A stretch of DNA of 64,000 nt from Acanthosepion esculentum (GCA_964036315.1 OZ038492.1:36147118-36211117); one strand, 5' to 3'. Shown: positions 48,550-60,439, counted from the first letter of the stretch. Notes: a model not told the origin generated them from the letters alone. A program made the numbers and translations.

Positions 48550-48960
48550 ACCCACCACTCTCTCTATTGACTCACTTCTTCTCTTTGTGTCTTCATTCCT
48601 GGTCGCAACATTACCATAGCGGAAAGCTCATCATGACAATTATCATGAAAGTTTTTATAGAAATTACACATAGAACCTACGTTATGTTGATAGAAAAGGA
48701 ACTGAAGCCGTGATGCAAGGGCAGAACCAGTAACATTACAGATACTTCTTTGGATCTTATCAAGAATCTTTAAGTATATAGCAGTAATACCAGACCATAT
48801 GTGACAGCAATATTCAAAGCAAAGACAAATATGTAAGATAGATTCTGACGAGAAAATATTGCGTAATACGACATAGTGAACCAACTTTCTTAGCTGCAGA
48901 CTTGTGCGTCATGTTAACTATCAACATATATAGTGTCTTTCCTGTATTTTGTTTATAGGT
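48550..48960 (-). mobile_element. LINE ORF2 C-terminal fragment
   Basis: Minus strand reads FSSESILHICLCFEYCCHIW then LKILDKIQRSICNVTGSALA and HNVGSMCNFYKNF. The order matches EYCCHLW, LDKIQKR and RNVASLSLFYxYF of the family; a few substitutions and no stop over 106 codons. Confidence 0.7.
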
Positions 48961-49739
48961 GTGTACAATCGGCAGCACCTCAGTCCACGGAATCTACATT
49001 TTGCGGGAATAAGTAGAAAGTTGAAGAATGGAGCTTAGCCGGGAATGACGATAAAATGAGATCGGGAGACAGCGCGAGAACTGCAGATGTACAAAATCAA
49101 ACGCATTGAACAGCCATATTTATTGATCGGAAGAAAGCAACTCGGTTATTATCGACAATTTTTGGAACATGTCGCGTCTTTTTTGTCGACGGACGATGTG
49201 ATTTGAAAAGAGAGGCTGAAACATAACAAGGTTATACCTTGAGCTCCTGGCGCGTAGAAACGGTTTCAAAATCTGTTCCAGATATATGCAGTTAAGTTTG
49301 GTATAAGACCAACATTAAAATGAGTATCAAGCTGTCGCTACTTTAGTAATAAAGGTCAGCTTGGTTAGGTTGCTGACCACTGCCGCTCCCTTTAAAAAAC
49401 AACGCATACATATTTAAACGAATTATAGCAGGCGAGGGCTGATATTTTATCATGGGGGCACTGCAGCATTGTCAATCCTGTGTAAAGTGGATCACTTCAC
49501 AATAACGATACAATTTTCCCGACGATAATATAAACAGCTATCATACAAAATCATTTTACATTTATTTGCTTATTGGATACATTTTTCGGAACAGACTACA
49601 CGAATGTATGAGAAATTAGTCAATATTTAATACAGGTGTTAATATTAATGTGATTTGTGCAACTGCGAAAATATTTTTACAATAATTACAAATTATCATT
49701 AAATCTCTTGAGAACATAATATAGGAGATAAGTAAATGT
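48961..49739. other. No recognised element
   Basis: No convincing frame or repeat match. Confidence 0.35.
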
Positions 49740-50050
49740 AAAATAGAATAAGTTACGCATGAGGTAGTTTCGCTCAACACCGCAAATTGCCACGCAACTA
49801 AAACATTACCTGAAAACTTATTCTTAAACAGTCTAGTCAGATCGAAACATGGATGTCATGCATGGCGCCGAACCCTTTCAGGAAAAGCTACACTGCCAGC
49901 TGTATGGAACGGCTTCAATGGTAAAAATAGATTTGAAGAAGGGATACTGTAAGTCGTAACAGTTAACATGCTTCTTCGAATCTCTGGCGCTATAGAACCA
50001 CAAAAAAAAAACTGCACGTGGGACATAAACCACATTGGCATCAAAAACTA
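49740..50050 (-). repeat. Dispersed repeat D3, copy 2
   Basis: Partner of 37555-37900. The minus-strand frame LPLKPFHTAGSVAFPERVRR is open; its counterpart at 37555 has stops. The family is not identified. Confidence 0.45.
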
Positions 50051-50072
50051 AAATTTTTAACCCAGAAAGGAG

Positions 50073-50375
50073 AATGGCATATTCAACACGTTGATTGAAT
50101 CCAGTGATTGACCCAAAGTGTTGTGAGTTCAATCCCTTGCTAGTGTTGAGGTGAACGAAAAAACTTGGACAATTGAACCTACGGGGGATAACAGATAGTC
50201 AAACATCATGAAGTTGCATGGCATGTAGAACTAGAACAATCAACCTCCTTGGACTAGACAGAGGGTTCAGTTCAAAATTCAATTAATCCGAAGAAAGCCG
50301 GAGCGTACAACGGCCGAAACTTCGTGAATATGGCAACAAATACGAGGACAACTGTCCCACAATGTAAACAGGGTA
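50073..50375 (+). mobile_element. SINE-T copy
   Basis: B-box-like GTTGTGAGTTCAATCCC near 50123, tail AACGGCCGAAAC and AATATGGCAACAAATACGAG. More diverged than the 19299 copy. Confidence 0.7.
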
Positions 50376-50436
50376 AATAAATTACAATACTTCATCTCAG
50401 AAATATAGAAAGACTATTTCTTTATAATTATCATTG

Positions 50437-50588
50437 GGCGGCATATGAACTATATATCAATAGGCGGCATATGAACTATATATCAATAGCCGGCATGTGA
50501 ACTATATATCAATAGGCGGCATATGAACTATATATCAATAGGCGGCATATGAACTATATATCAATAGGCGGCATATGAACTATATATA
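50437..50588. repeat. 26-bp minisatellite, six copies
   Basis: Unit GGCGGCATATGAACTATATA plus TCAATA, from 50437 in exact 26-bp steps. One copy has CGGCATGTG. The last grades into TATATATC. Confidence 0.9.
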
Positions 50589-51310
50589 TCTGCATATATA
50601 TGTTCATTTGTCTAACTCCCCGAGCCACATTTTGGGAGCCAAGGAAACTTTTCAATCCAACTATATGACCATTCGTTTGCATTAACAGGTGCATTCGTAT
50701 AAGAAAAGCTATATCTAATTAAGACGATGCAGTATCGAATCGGACCGGAAGTCAGGTGATAATTTCAGCAATCGGACGGAAACATATCCCCCGGATATAT
50801 TGAGTCTGATTTTTATTACTTCCTCATTGTCGTGGATGTCGTATGTTACCGACACGTTGATTGAAAGCTCCGCTCGCATTTCCTCCCTGTTTATACAATT
50901 GCGCATATGTAAATAGCACGTGTTACACATTTAACGAATTTTAGGGAATATTTCAAAATTTCCAGGCAATAGATGTATAACTGGGATTTATATACGGAAA
51001 GTTGTTGCTGGAAAATTCTCGGCATGGCCAAGAAGAAAAAATATCTGATGTTTGGTTATTTGTATAAAATTTTGGGAAGTGGGTCTATTCAGCAACTCGT
51101 CATATCTAGAGAATAGCAACCAAGTCTGGACCACCCAGTTAGGATCTATTAGCAAGCTAATGCCGCTAAATTCCATGTTATTACTTAAGGCCTCAAGTAG
51201 TACTCGTATGTACGAGTCATCAGTGAAGATGTTGGAAAAGAGTCGGCTCTCTATACCGCTCCAGGAAGTATCTGGTTACAACTGGCATGCACTATCTTTA
51301 CAGGGGCCAA
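50589..51310. other. No recognised element
   Basis: Frames at 50715-50930 (minus, 71 codons) and 51052-51321 (plus, 89 codons) are unrecognised. Confidence 0.3.
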
Positions 51311-51316
51311 AAATGA

Positions 51317-51440
51317 ACTAGTTCTGCCATATCTGGGAAAGATCTGCCCAATCCTCCATTTTCTTGTCTCGACACAGTTCAAAAGCGTCTACGCAGACTT
51401 TAGGGTGATAACATGTTTTCCGTCCTACAGCCCCTTACCG
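51317..51440 (+). mobile_element. Short LINE ORF2 fragment
   Basis: SCLDTVQKRLRRL, a stop, then DNMFSVLQPL matches DxVQKRxxxLxG..LxxxLQPLSHR in the family. A LINE-like 3' end in the opposite direction (GGGCCTTATAGTGGGTAAAC) lies at about 51685-51705. Confidence 0.5.
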
Positions 51441-51759
51441 CGAAAGTATATTCTTTTTGTTAAAAAAAAAAGGTGAATACTATTTTAGTTAATTCACTGT
51501 CATTTGTTTGACTCGTATGGCAAACATATATTAATTATATTTCATAGCTGAACAGACTCGAGTTACCTCCCCTTGTCGGAATGAAGGAAAGAGGATTCGG
51601 CTCCAAATTCACAAATGTCTAGTGATTATGTCAAACGCCTGAAGAAAGACAAGGTATACTGTTTTTCCTTTTTAATTAATGTTTACCCACTATAAGGCCC
51701 AAGAGCTATTAAAGGTAGAGGACTACAGAATGTAGTGAAATACGCACACACACAGACAC

Positions 51760-51780
51760 ACACACATATATATATGTATG

Positions 51781-51838
<58 letters not shown>
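51760..51838. repeat. CA-rich then (TA)n microsatellite
   Basis: Short CA run from about 51744, mixed TATG, TA to 51838. Confidence 0.95.
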
Positions 51839-51841
<3 letters not shown>

Positions 51842-52268
51842 AGGAATAAAGTGTCGTTGCCGACACTTGAGTTCGAACATAGATCGCCAGTGAACAAACA
51901 CACGCCATCCCATTATTGAATTATGTAGACGACATGACCATAGAGGAAACGCAAAAAAGGGAAGTATCGTCTGTCTAATTGATTATTATTTCAACTCTGT
52001 CCTTTATTACTATACGGACCGCTATTCTTTTCTCTATGCTATTTGGATTACTATACGGATTACTATTCGAGCGAGTATTATCGAGCAAGTACTATTAGTG
52101 CGAGTGTTCTTCGAAGGCGTCTGACACCAGCATTGTTCAACGGCGTTACTATAGTTGTATCTGCGATTACAAAGTCTCTACTACAACGAGCATTACGAAA
52201 GTGACAACGAGTATTCGTTGGCATCGCAAAAGTGTCAAACAAGTGTTCGTTGACATCACACAAATATA

Positions 52269-52400
52269 TATATGAGGAAGGGGCCTTGGAAAATCTGATA
52301 CTCAAAGGTCAGATTGAAGACAAGAGGGACAGAGGAAAACTACGTATAAACTACTTAGAGAATTGTAATGAATGGCTGGTGAAACAAGGTTTTGAATGAA
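52269..52400 (+). mobile_element. LINE ORF2 extreme C-terminus
   Basis: An open frame of 43 codons reads EEGALENLILKGQIEDKRDR then INYLENCNEWLVKQGFE and a stop. It aligns with GLENLILMWQIEGKRDREKQ at 45403 and gives the natural end of the protein. Confidence 0.65.
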
Positions 52401-52587
52401 GAAGAAAAAGAAATTTAATTAAAGCCTCGGAAGGGCAGGTAATTGTGTAAAGCAATTTTCGTCTACTTGTTGCATTGACACGGCATACAGAGATGAAGAA
52501 GAAGCCTGTATATGTCTTTGTTTTGTAGAACTAAAAAAAAACATTAAATGTAAAAAGTGTTAAACTAAAAGAATAAACACTATTTAC

Positions 52588-52770
52588 ATTATTCGGACTA
52601 TTGTCCTCATCTTTGTCGCCATATTTATTACAACGTTTCGGCCGTTGTATACTCCGGCCTTCTGCAGGTGGTTGTTATGTCAAACTGAGACCTTTATTTC
52701 GTTCACTGGGGTAGACTGTTCTAGTTCCATGTGCCATGTCTAATGGATGTCAGTTATCAGTTATCTCCTG
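52588..52770 (-). mobile_element. SINE-T 3' part, minus orientation
   Basis: Starts ATTATTCGGACTATTGTCC and ends CAGTTATCTCCTG, lacking the tRNA-like head. Abuts the inverted piece that follows. Confidence 0.7.
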
Positions 52771-52850
52771 GTAGTGAGAGAAATAAAGGGTTCAGTTCGA
52801 CATTCCAACCACCTGAAGAAGACCGGAGCCTAAACGGCCGAAACATTGAA
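52771..52850 (+). mobile_element. SINE-T 3' part, plus orientation
   Basis: AATAAAGGGTTCAGTTCGAC, CCACCTGAAGAAGACC and CGGCCGAAACATTG. Inverted relative to the preceding piece; the tail is lost into the pyrimidine tract. Confidence 0.65.
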
Positions 52851-52854
52851 ATAA

Positions 52855-53950
52855 TTTCTCTTCATTTCTCTTTTTTTTCTTCTCTCCTTCATATCTTTCT
52901 TTTTCTTTATTTCTTCATTTCTTTTTTCATCTTCATTTCCTTCTTTTTATTTTCCCCTTCTTTTCCTTCTTTTTCTTTTCTTCATCATTTCCTTATCTTC
53001 ATTTTCTTTTCTTTATTTTCTTATTTTTCTTTTCTTCTTCATCTCCTTTTCTCCTTCATTTCTTTCTTTTTCTTTTCTTCTTCATGTCTTTTCCTTTTCT
53101 TTTCTCCTTCATTTCCTTCTTTTTCTCTTCTCCTTCATTTCCTTCTTTTTTTCTTCTCCTTCATTTCTTTCTTTTTCTTTTCTCCTTCATTTCTTTCTTT
53201 TTCTCTTCTCCTTCATTTCTTTTCCTTTTCTTTTCTCCTTCATTTCCTTCTTTTTCTTTTCTCCTTCATTTCTTTCTTTTTCTTTTCTTCTTCATTTCTT
53301 TTCCTTTTCTTTTCTCCTTCATTTCCTTCTTTTTCTTTTCTCCTTCATTTCTTTCTTTTTCTTTTCTTCTTCATTTCTTTTCCTTTTCTTTTCTCCTTCA
53401 TTTCCTTCTTTTTCTCTTCTCCTTCATTTCCTTCTTTTTCTCTTCTCCTTCATTTCTTTCTTTTTCTTTTCTTCTTCATTTCTTTCTTTTTCTCTTCTCC
53501 TTCATTTCTTTTCCTTTTCTTTTCTCCTTCATTTCCTTCTTTTTCTTTTATTCCTCATTTATCTTTCTTTTACTTTTTCTTTATTTATTTCCTTTTTCTT
53601 ATCTTTGCTTTTCCCTCTTTCTCTTTCTTTTTTCCATGCTCACGGTTTTTTCTTTTATTCACTCTTCTTTTCTCTTTTTAAGTTCTTTCACGTTTTCTTC
53701 ATTAATCCCCACATATTCTTATTCTTATTCCTTTCATGTTTTTCTCCTTTTTATCTTATATATTTTTGTTCTTCTTCCTATTTTATTTCTTCTTTTTTGT
53801 TTGACTCTTATTACTTATTTCTCCATATTTCTCTCCATTTCACTTCCTTTTTCATTTTTCCCTTTTTTTTCTAATTTCTTTTCTTTCTTCTTTTCTTTCT
53901 GTTTCTCCCTTCGTTTTTCAACTCATCTCTTCTTAATCATCGTCTTTCTA
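52855..53950. repeat. Pyrimidine tract with ~26-bp minisatellite core
   Basis: Almost pure C/T on the plus strand. From about 53040 to 53560 a unit close to TTCATTTCCTTCTTTTTC plus TCTTCTCC repeats in steps near 26 bp. Open frames of 316 and 340 codons rich in F, S and L are artefacts of this composition. Confidence 0.9.
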
Positions 53951-54390
53951 TCTCCTAGTTTAACACCCATCAGTCTCGTTTCTACATTCTCTAGCCACCC
54001 CGACCTGTTATTACATATTTGCCCAATCCTATTTATGTCTGCGTTGTGTCTCTCGCCGAAAATATTGCCTTTACCTGCAGCTGTTCCACTGACCAGTGAC
54101 CTGTGAAAAGGAAATAATGCATATGCGAGTACAGAAGGAAAAAATATTTACTGGTAATGCACATGCGCAGAGACGAGCACTTATGCTGTAAATTCGCTTA
54201 GACTGATTCGCATATTAAATTAAATAGACTTTCATATACATGCCGCAATAGATACGTGTATATAACTATACACCTTAATTCTATAAAAGTAAAAGAAACT
54301 CATTAATAGTCAAGCACAAGAATGCAATTATTTAATGTACCACGTCTTATAAATATTATGCTTTTACACCGTTATATTTTTACAATGATA
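53951..54390. other. No recognised element
   Basis: Unassigned. A LINE 3' end on the minus strand (TTGGCCTTGTACATAGTGAG) is suggested at about 54392-54412. Confidence 0.3.
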
Positions 54391-54434
54391 CTCACTATGT
54401 ACAAGGCCAAAGAACACTCCGAGGTAGAAGGTTA

Positions 54435-54720
54435 GATAAGGAAATGGCTTTAGAAGCAACCGGAGACCCAATCCTAAACATGAAACAAGGGATAAGCATC
54501 TACCTCTGTTTAAAAGACCGGGGAGGAGTTTGAACTGGACGATAGGAGAAACTATCTACTCCTGTTTTTAAAAGATAAAAAAGTAATTCACTAGCAAATA
54601 ATATTTCTGAGTTTTCGACGAAGACGTTAGAAGTGTAGAGTTGAAAAAGACTTTAGGTGGAACCGGAAAACCAACCCTAAACAGGAAACAAGAGATAAAC
54701 TCTACCCCGGTTCATTAAAT
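54435..54720 (+). repeat. R-B repeat, two units
   Basis: GGAGACCCAATCCTAAACAT and GGAGGAGTTTGAACTGG, then a second unit with CAACCCTAAACAGG. Confidence 0.6.
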
Positions 54721-54885
54721 GAGGAAGGAAGCGTGAGAAAAGGTTGTGTCTTCTCACCAGACTTATTTAACCTTTACAGTGACGCGATTCAGAGAGAATT
54801 AGAAGTCCTAAAATGATTCAATATTACTGGCCACCATCATATCAAATAAGATATGCATATGACACAGTGTTGATAGCAGATGCAA
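54720..54885 (+). mobile_element. LINE RT fragment, motifs B and C (YADD changed to YAYD)
   Basis: SVRKGCVFSPDLFNLYSDAI and QRELEVLK, a stop, then IRYAYDTVLIADAN near 54848-54890 in a shifted frame. The third residue of the catalytic YADD box reads Tyr, which would abolish metal binding. Confidence 0.7.
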
Positions 54886-54939
54886 ACACACACACAAGCA
54901 GGCGCTCACATACCGAGTTTAAATAGATTTATTTACATT

Positions 54940-54960
54940 GCACACACACACACACACACT

Positions 54961-55037
<77 letters not shown>
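54940..55037. repeat. (CA)n-(TA)n compound microsatellite
   Basis: CA with one T to 54982, TA to 55037. Confidence 0.97.
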
Positions 55038-55042
<5 letters not shown>

Positions 55043-55135
55043 CACTCGGCGTGGTGTAATAGAAGTTTGTCTCGTTGAGCAATGAGTTCAATCTTCACTG
55101 AGTGCTCCGTAATCTTGCCCTTGCACCTCAATTAA
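55027..55135 (+). mobile_element. Single tRNA-like SINE monomer
   Basis: AGCACTC (about 55040) and GAGTGCT (about 55099) could pair as an acceptor stem. Between lie GGTGTAATAGAAG and a T-arm-like TGAGTTCAATCTTCA. Then CTTGCCCTTGCACC, as in the array at 46872. Position immediately follows (TA)n. Confidence 0.5.
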
Positions 55136-55159
55136 GCTACATCTAGTAAATCACTGTAT

Positions 55160-55163
<4 letters not shown>

Positions 55164-55240
<77 letters not shown>
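55164..55240. repeat. (CT)n-(TA)n microsatellite
   Basis: About 14 CT units and 24 TA units. Confidence 0.97.
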
Positions 55241-55242
<2 letters not shown>

Positions 55243-55799
55243 GTACAGTATGATTACAGCGTTCAAAACATACCGTGATTCCCCGCCTGATGACACGTCT
55301 AAAAAGTCTTTCCCTTTTTTAACGTTGAAACAAAAATGTACAATTTTGTAGTGGACATGTGCATGTTCTAATGTAACACTGCGTAAGATAAATAAATAAA
55401 TATATATGTGTGTCTTTTTTTGTGTGTGTGTGTGTGTGTGTGATAAAATTCCTCCCATATTTCTAAAACATGTTTAATGTGTTTGTTCCTTATTTATATC
55501 ATTTTTATTCCTATTTGCTCTCAATTTATATATATATATAGTTTGATCGAAAATTATCTGAATTTTTACTACGGTAACGAAGCTAAAGAATTATCTCGTC
55601 CCTTGCTATTTTTCCCCTTTCCAAAAATAAAACTCCACTTGAAAGGAAAAAGTTTCCTAGATGGAAACGACTCTTCTGAAGGGATAAATTGTCTTAAGTA
55701 CAAGAATACGAAACTAACACTGACATCTCATTTAACCGATATATTTACCAACATTACACAAATCGAAATACTAATGAGTACATTTATTCAATAAAATCG
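55241..55799. other. No recognised element
   Basis: A 105-codon plus frame (55477-55794) is unrecognised. Confidence 0.3.
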
Positions 55800-56050
55800 A
55801 TAACCTCTGCCTCCAGACGACTTCGGAAACTTCAGCCTCTTTTCTGGACGGTCTCCTTGTTAACGTTGGTGAATGCTGCCATCATCTTTGGAGTTAGGAG
55901 TTTTGTTGATCTCTCTTTCAACTGCGGACCACGCATAATAATCAAAGGGGTTGCAGTCCATGGATTTCGGTGACCAGATGTAAGGGTTGATGTGGTCGCA
56001 GTAATTGCCTGACAGACGGTTTCCAACTGACCCTGCTCTATTGTGCCGTC
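55800..56050 (-). pseudogene. Mariner transposase C-terminal remnant
   Basis: Minus strand YCDHINPYIWSPKSMDCNPF then DYYAWSAVEREINKTPNSKD, frameshift, MAAFTNVNKETVQKR. This is the same transposase type as 664-1258; SPKSMDCNPFDYY corresponds to the last catalytic block. Only this last third is present. Confidence 0.7.
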
Positions 56051-56119
56051 GACAATATAAAAAAAACAAGGTGCATGCGCGAAAATAAAAAATAAAAATA
56101 GAGACAATTTACCCATCGC

Positions 56120-56525
56120 GCTCTGTCATATATGAAACAGGAAATTAACTAAAAAAATATATTTTCTGATTTACCAAAATGATCCTCTTTCTTGTAGCAA
56201 CAACCCGATTATATGAAACTGATGACAGCGAATTTCCTATCAGTCTCATTTGCTTTCATATCGTTTTATCTTAAATAATGTTTATATTAAATCTAAACAG
56301 CTTTCTCTTTGTAAGCAGGATTTGTTGTTAAATCTCAATGATATTTGTTTGTAAGTGGAATTGCTGATTGTCTCTGGGAATATTCTCCCCGCCCTTAATT
56401 ATAATTTAGGCGTGGTGTACAGATTCATATTATTTTCCTCCCCGATTGAGCTCTAAAAAGCGACGAACAACAACAGTTAAATCTCTTTTTTACATATGAT
56501 TTTTCGATTTATCATTTCAAGGTAA
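56120..56525. other. No recognised element
   Basis: AT-rich, no match. Confidence 0.35.
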
Positions 56526-56579
56526 ATATTTCCATTGTCCTATCTCACCTATTTGCGTGCGTTATATATTAATATTTTC

Positions 56580-56620
<41 letters not shown>

Positions 56621-56621
56621 C

Positions 56622-56677
<56 letters not shown>

Positions 56678-56730
56678 GAAAATATTAATATATAACGCAC
56701 GCAAATAGGTGAGATAGGACAATGGAAATA
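56526..56730. repeat. Perfect palindrome with (TA)n centre
   Basis: Arms 56526-56585 and 56671-56730 are exact reverse complements over 60 nt (unique core CCTATTTGCGTGCGTTATAT). The centre is TA interrupted once by TTTTCTTTTTAA (56616-56627), a direct copy of the arm's inner edge. Confidence 0.85.
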
Positions 56731-57779
56731 TATATATATATACACCTGTTTTAAATGTTTCCTCAATACCGTATCTCCATTTTGTTGATGACTAAGATGT
56801 TACAAAAAAGAACGTTCCTATCCGGTTGATAGATATGACCATATAAAAAAAGCCTCGTATGTTTACTTGCAGGTGTGAATTCAATCTATGCTACTGGTAG
56901 TGCAGAAATATGAACCGTTTCAACAAAAAAGACGCTTGGAGTTATACCAAATAACTGATGGTGACATGAAATTCCCGTAGAAGAAGACAGGCCATAACTC
57001 ATTTATGAATGAAACCATTACTCGGTGGATTAAATAAAGTATTCTGTTCAACATTCTTGCAAGATTACAGGGTGTAACAGATACCAGCAGAACGAAGGAA
57101 GGGACAAAAACACAGAACGTCTGATAATCACAACAATGCCTATGAAACTGGACCGGAAGAATGAATTTTTTACACTAATAAAACCTCATCTCCGATATAC
57201 AAAATTACATTAACATTTTTGTAAATCAATGTCTCATATTTTCGAAGGATTGTGAAAAGGCGACGGAACATGGCGTTAATGACAATGGCGTTCTTAAATG
57301 TTGAATCTTTATTGCGTAGCAATTTTTTTCTCGCGTGTAACTATCGAATTGAATTGAATTTAAATCGCCTTTGGTGAGTATCTATTTTCTACGCAAATAG
57401 TTTGGCCAGGAATTTCAACTATTACGATTGGCAGATCCTTAATATTTATGGAGAGATCACATGACATTTCGAGTGCTGCATAGTAAAAAAGATTTATGCT
57501 GAAGATATACTTAGCATGGATTCGATTTCTCTAAAAAATCATTCATTTTCAAACTGGTAAATTAAAGATTGCTATTTTTGTGGAAATGCTTGTAGTGTTT
57601 ATATAGAAAAAAAACATGTCTTCTGGTATTATATTTACCCTGGAACTATTATTGCGGACTCTAATGTGAGTCCGAATAATAAATGACTAACGCAAAAACA
57701 ATATAAACATGCGACAATGCATGTATTAACAAAAGTAATACAATTACAGTTACAATAAAGAAAGATTTTAAAAACTAAT
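56731..57779. other. No recognised element, AT-rich
   Basis: No credible frame or family match. Confidence 0.4.
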
Positions 57780-58534
57780 TACCGTACTTGACGGCATATA
57801 AGACGCACTTTTTTTTTTTACTAAACGTTTCTTTTAAAATTCCCCTACGTCTTATATGATATATGTTGGGTTAAAATTCGCGATAGTCGTCCGAAATTAG
57901 TTACCTGACAACTCCTATTAGCTTAGACTTTAGAGTAACTTTCATATACCTATTGTCATTATTTAAAAGGCTATTATGCAGATTAAAAGTGTTATCATTC
58001 ATACTATTCACTATATTAATTTCATCACATTTAATATTAGTACTACTTTTCACTAAAATTATATGCAATAAATTCAAATTAATATATGTGTAAAATATAT
58101 TTGTTTCATTAATATTTTTCGTGCGACAACTTCCGGTTGCATTGGTATAAATACAATCATAATTTTTATATCTTAATTATTCCACTACGATGTTTACAAG
58201 ACGCAGGTTGAACAGATCGTATAAAGGAAAATTTTTGACTGAATATTAATGGTAACTGTACTATTTTGCTCAATTGCAATAATTGCTTGATTTTGATTTT
58301 GTTTTCTTACTTTGGGATATAATAAAGATTTTTACGCTCGTGTCTTTTACCTATTATTTAATTGTAATCATGACTTGTTTTACCAAAATTATACCTCATA
58401 AATATAGCCTAGACTGAACTATTTACTAATAATAATACTAATTTTACTAATTACTAATTTTTTCTTTATTTGCCTTGCTAAAATTGGAGTGTCTCTTATA
58501 TACTCGTGCGTCTTATATGCCGTCAAATACGGTA
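57780..58534. mobile_element. 755-bp TIR element
   Basis: Ends TACCGTACTTGACGGCATAT + AAGACGCAC and, inverted, TACCGTATTTGACGGCATAT + AAGACGCAC: 28 of 29 identical. The outer TA may be the target duplication. A second, weaker internal copy (CGTCTTATATGATATATG) follows the left end. The AT-rich interior has one short frame (MFTRRRLNRSYKGKFLTEY, near 58192) that could be a vestige of a transposase start. Probably a pogo/Tc1-group non-autonomous element; the class is inferred. Confidence 0.75.
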
Positions 58535-59670
58535 CACATAAAACATTTAAACCAGATAATGTATTTGTGTGTGTATGTGTGGAATGTGTGTAGGCCTACG
58601 CGATAGACTCGTGTGTGAAAGGGTAGAAAAAGTCTCGAGAGAAAAGTAAGACATTACAAATGAACGTGCAGCTCTTTCCCCACTTAATACTGCATCTTAT
58701 AGCCAGCGTTGTGAAAAAGGAAAGAGACTAGAGAGGAAAATGAACGCATTTTTATAGCCTTAAGGAGCGTCTTCTAGCGACGGTTCTTTTTAAACAAAGT
58801 CAAGTGGGATAACTCACAATATGTTAAATTATAAGTAATTTCCGTTTCGGGGACCAATTGTAATGACAAATGTATCGCCCTAATTACTTGTTTCGGATGT
58901 GGGGAGTGTGAGATGATGTTAGAAAGGTATCAGAAGGTTTGATTGGCCAGAAGGCTTAAAATAGGGTGTGTTTAATAATCTTCCATCCACAACAAATAAA
59001 ACAAGACAGAAAATAATGATTCAAAACATAACAATTGAATTTATTGGTCTTAGGGTACATGTACATCAGCTAAAGAATTGATTGAGTTGTCTCTTAGATT
59101 TGGAAATATCTGTACCGGAGCTCATAAGAGGTGTAGTAACTATTATTAAACTGTAGTTTAGAAGAATGAGTATGTTGCATGGTAGGAATTGTCTATTGGA
59201 CAAGTAGGTAAGAGTTCAGAGTTAACAGTTCGTACTTCCGTGAATGTTGCCATGTTCTTTAACGTCTGACCGCATGGTTAAGATGGGAGTCCTTGAATGT
59301 TACATTTTGGCAGCAAGAGATGAGACACGAGAAAGAAAGAGAGAGTGAAAAGAGAGAAAGAGAGAGAGAACCACTCGTGTTTTGCTTATCTAAGATGAAG
59401 TAACACATGATTTGCTCAAAGCGTATTGAGCGCGAAAACAAATTTGTCGCGTGCAGGCAATCTGATTGGTCGGAACTGACCAATCAGCGAGCTAGTTTTG
59501 AGTAGATTGACCAATGACTGTTTGTCATACGATTTCCATGTGTGTATTTTTGATTGTTACGATAATCACTACAAGGAAGAGTACATTTCCCACGGGGGGG
59601 GGGTGACTAGCAGACGTGGAAAATTCCACATACTAATCGTACGTGTTAGTTAAATGGAGTACACTAACAT
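58535..59670. other. Unassigned
   Basis: Contains a GA-rich stretch at 59325-59370 and no recognised frame. 58900-59250 has a few AATAAA words but no other gene sign. Confidence 0.35.
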
Positions 59671-59724
<54 letters not shown>

Positions 59725-59737
59725 CAGATAGATAGAT
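59671..59737. repeat. (TAGA)n microsatellite
   Basis: About 16 GATA units with one CAGA. Confidence 0.97.
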
Positions 59738-59959
59738 ATAAGAACAAACACGTGTACATTAACATAAAATAATTTTCATTTCAAATCAAAGCGAATTGAT
59801 AATGATAAATCAAAACACACCACCTCAAAAGCTTTGCTCCTTGGAAGATTTGTTGATTGATTGAGCGGTCTTTTACGGACCTGTTGCGGTATTGACCTGG
59901 TCGGCTGAGACGTCTCCGTCAAACGAACCCGGCGTATCCGAACAAAAGCTGATCAAGCG

Positions 59960-60130
59960 TAACAGACATCGCATACATTTGAACGTGCAAATCCATGGTA
60001 AGATAATCAGTACGAAGTTGTAGGAATTCACAAGCGGTCCCCACCTACAGAGGTCGCATACGTTCGAACGTGTAAATCTATAGCAGGATAATCAGTAGAA
60101 CTTAAGATTTACAAGGATCTCCAGCTAATG
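59960..60130. repeat. ~90-bp imperfect tandem duplication
   Basis: CGCATACATTTGAACGTGCA...GATAATCAGTACG and CGCATACGTTCGAACGTGTA...GATAATCAGTAGA. Confidence 0.6.
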
Positions 60131-60149
60131 TATACACACTTTTAAGATA

Positions 60150-60275
60150 GATTCTTACTCCGAGACGGGCTGACACACAAGGCTATAGGAACTAGTGTCT
60201 GCGTTTATTTTATTGATTTATATCTTTTTAAGGGTAATAGCACGTAAGTGAATGTAATGAACCCGACTGGAACAT
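60150..60275 (-). mobile_element. SINE-A partial copy
   Basis: CAAGGCTATAGGAAC, AAGGGTAATAGCACGTAAG and TGAATGTAATGAACCCGACT match the 5390-5540 part of SINE-A. The tRNA-like head is missing. Confidence 0.55.
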
Positions 60276-60439
60276 TATAAATAGAATAAAAATTATTACA
60301 ACACGTTACAACTCATATAAGAACCATGTAAATGTAAATAGTGTAAATACTTACAATACGTCAACTCATAAATATAGACAAGTGTTATAATTTTGTAATA
60401 GGTATCAACACTAGTAAAGGTCAAGTGTGAAGAAATGCA

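Noticed and set aside
51910..51950. YVDDMTIEE as a reverse-transcriptase motif C
   Set aside because: No RT-like residues before or after it in frame; the match is too short.
52731..54106. Frames of 316 and 340 codons as membrane proteins
   Set aside because: They translate a pyrimidine tract; the F/S/L composition follows from C/T-only DNA.
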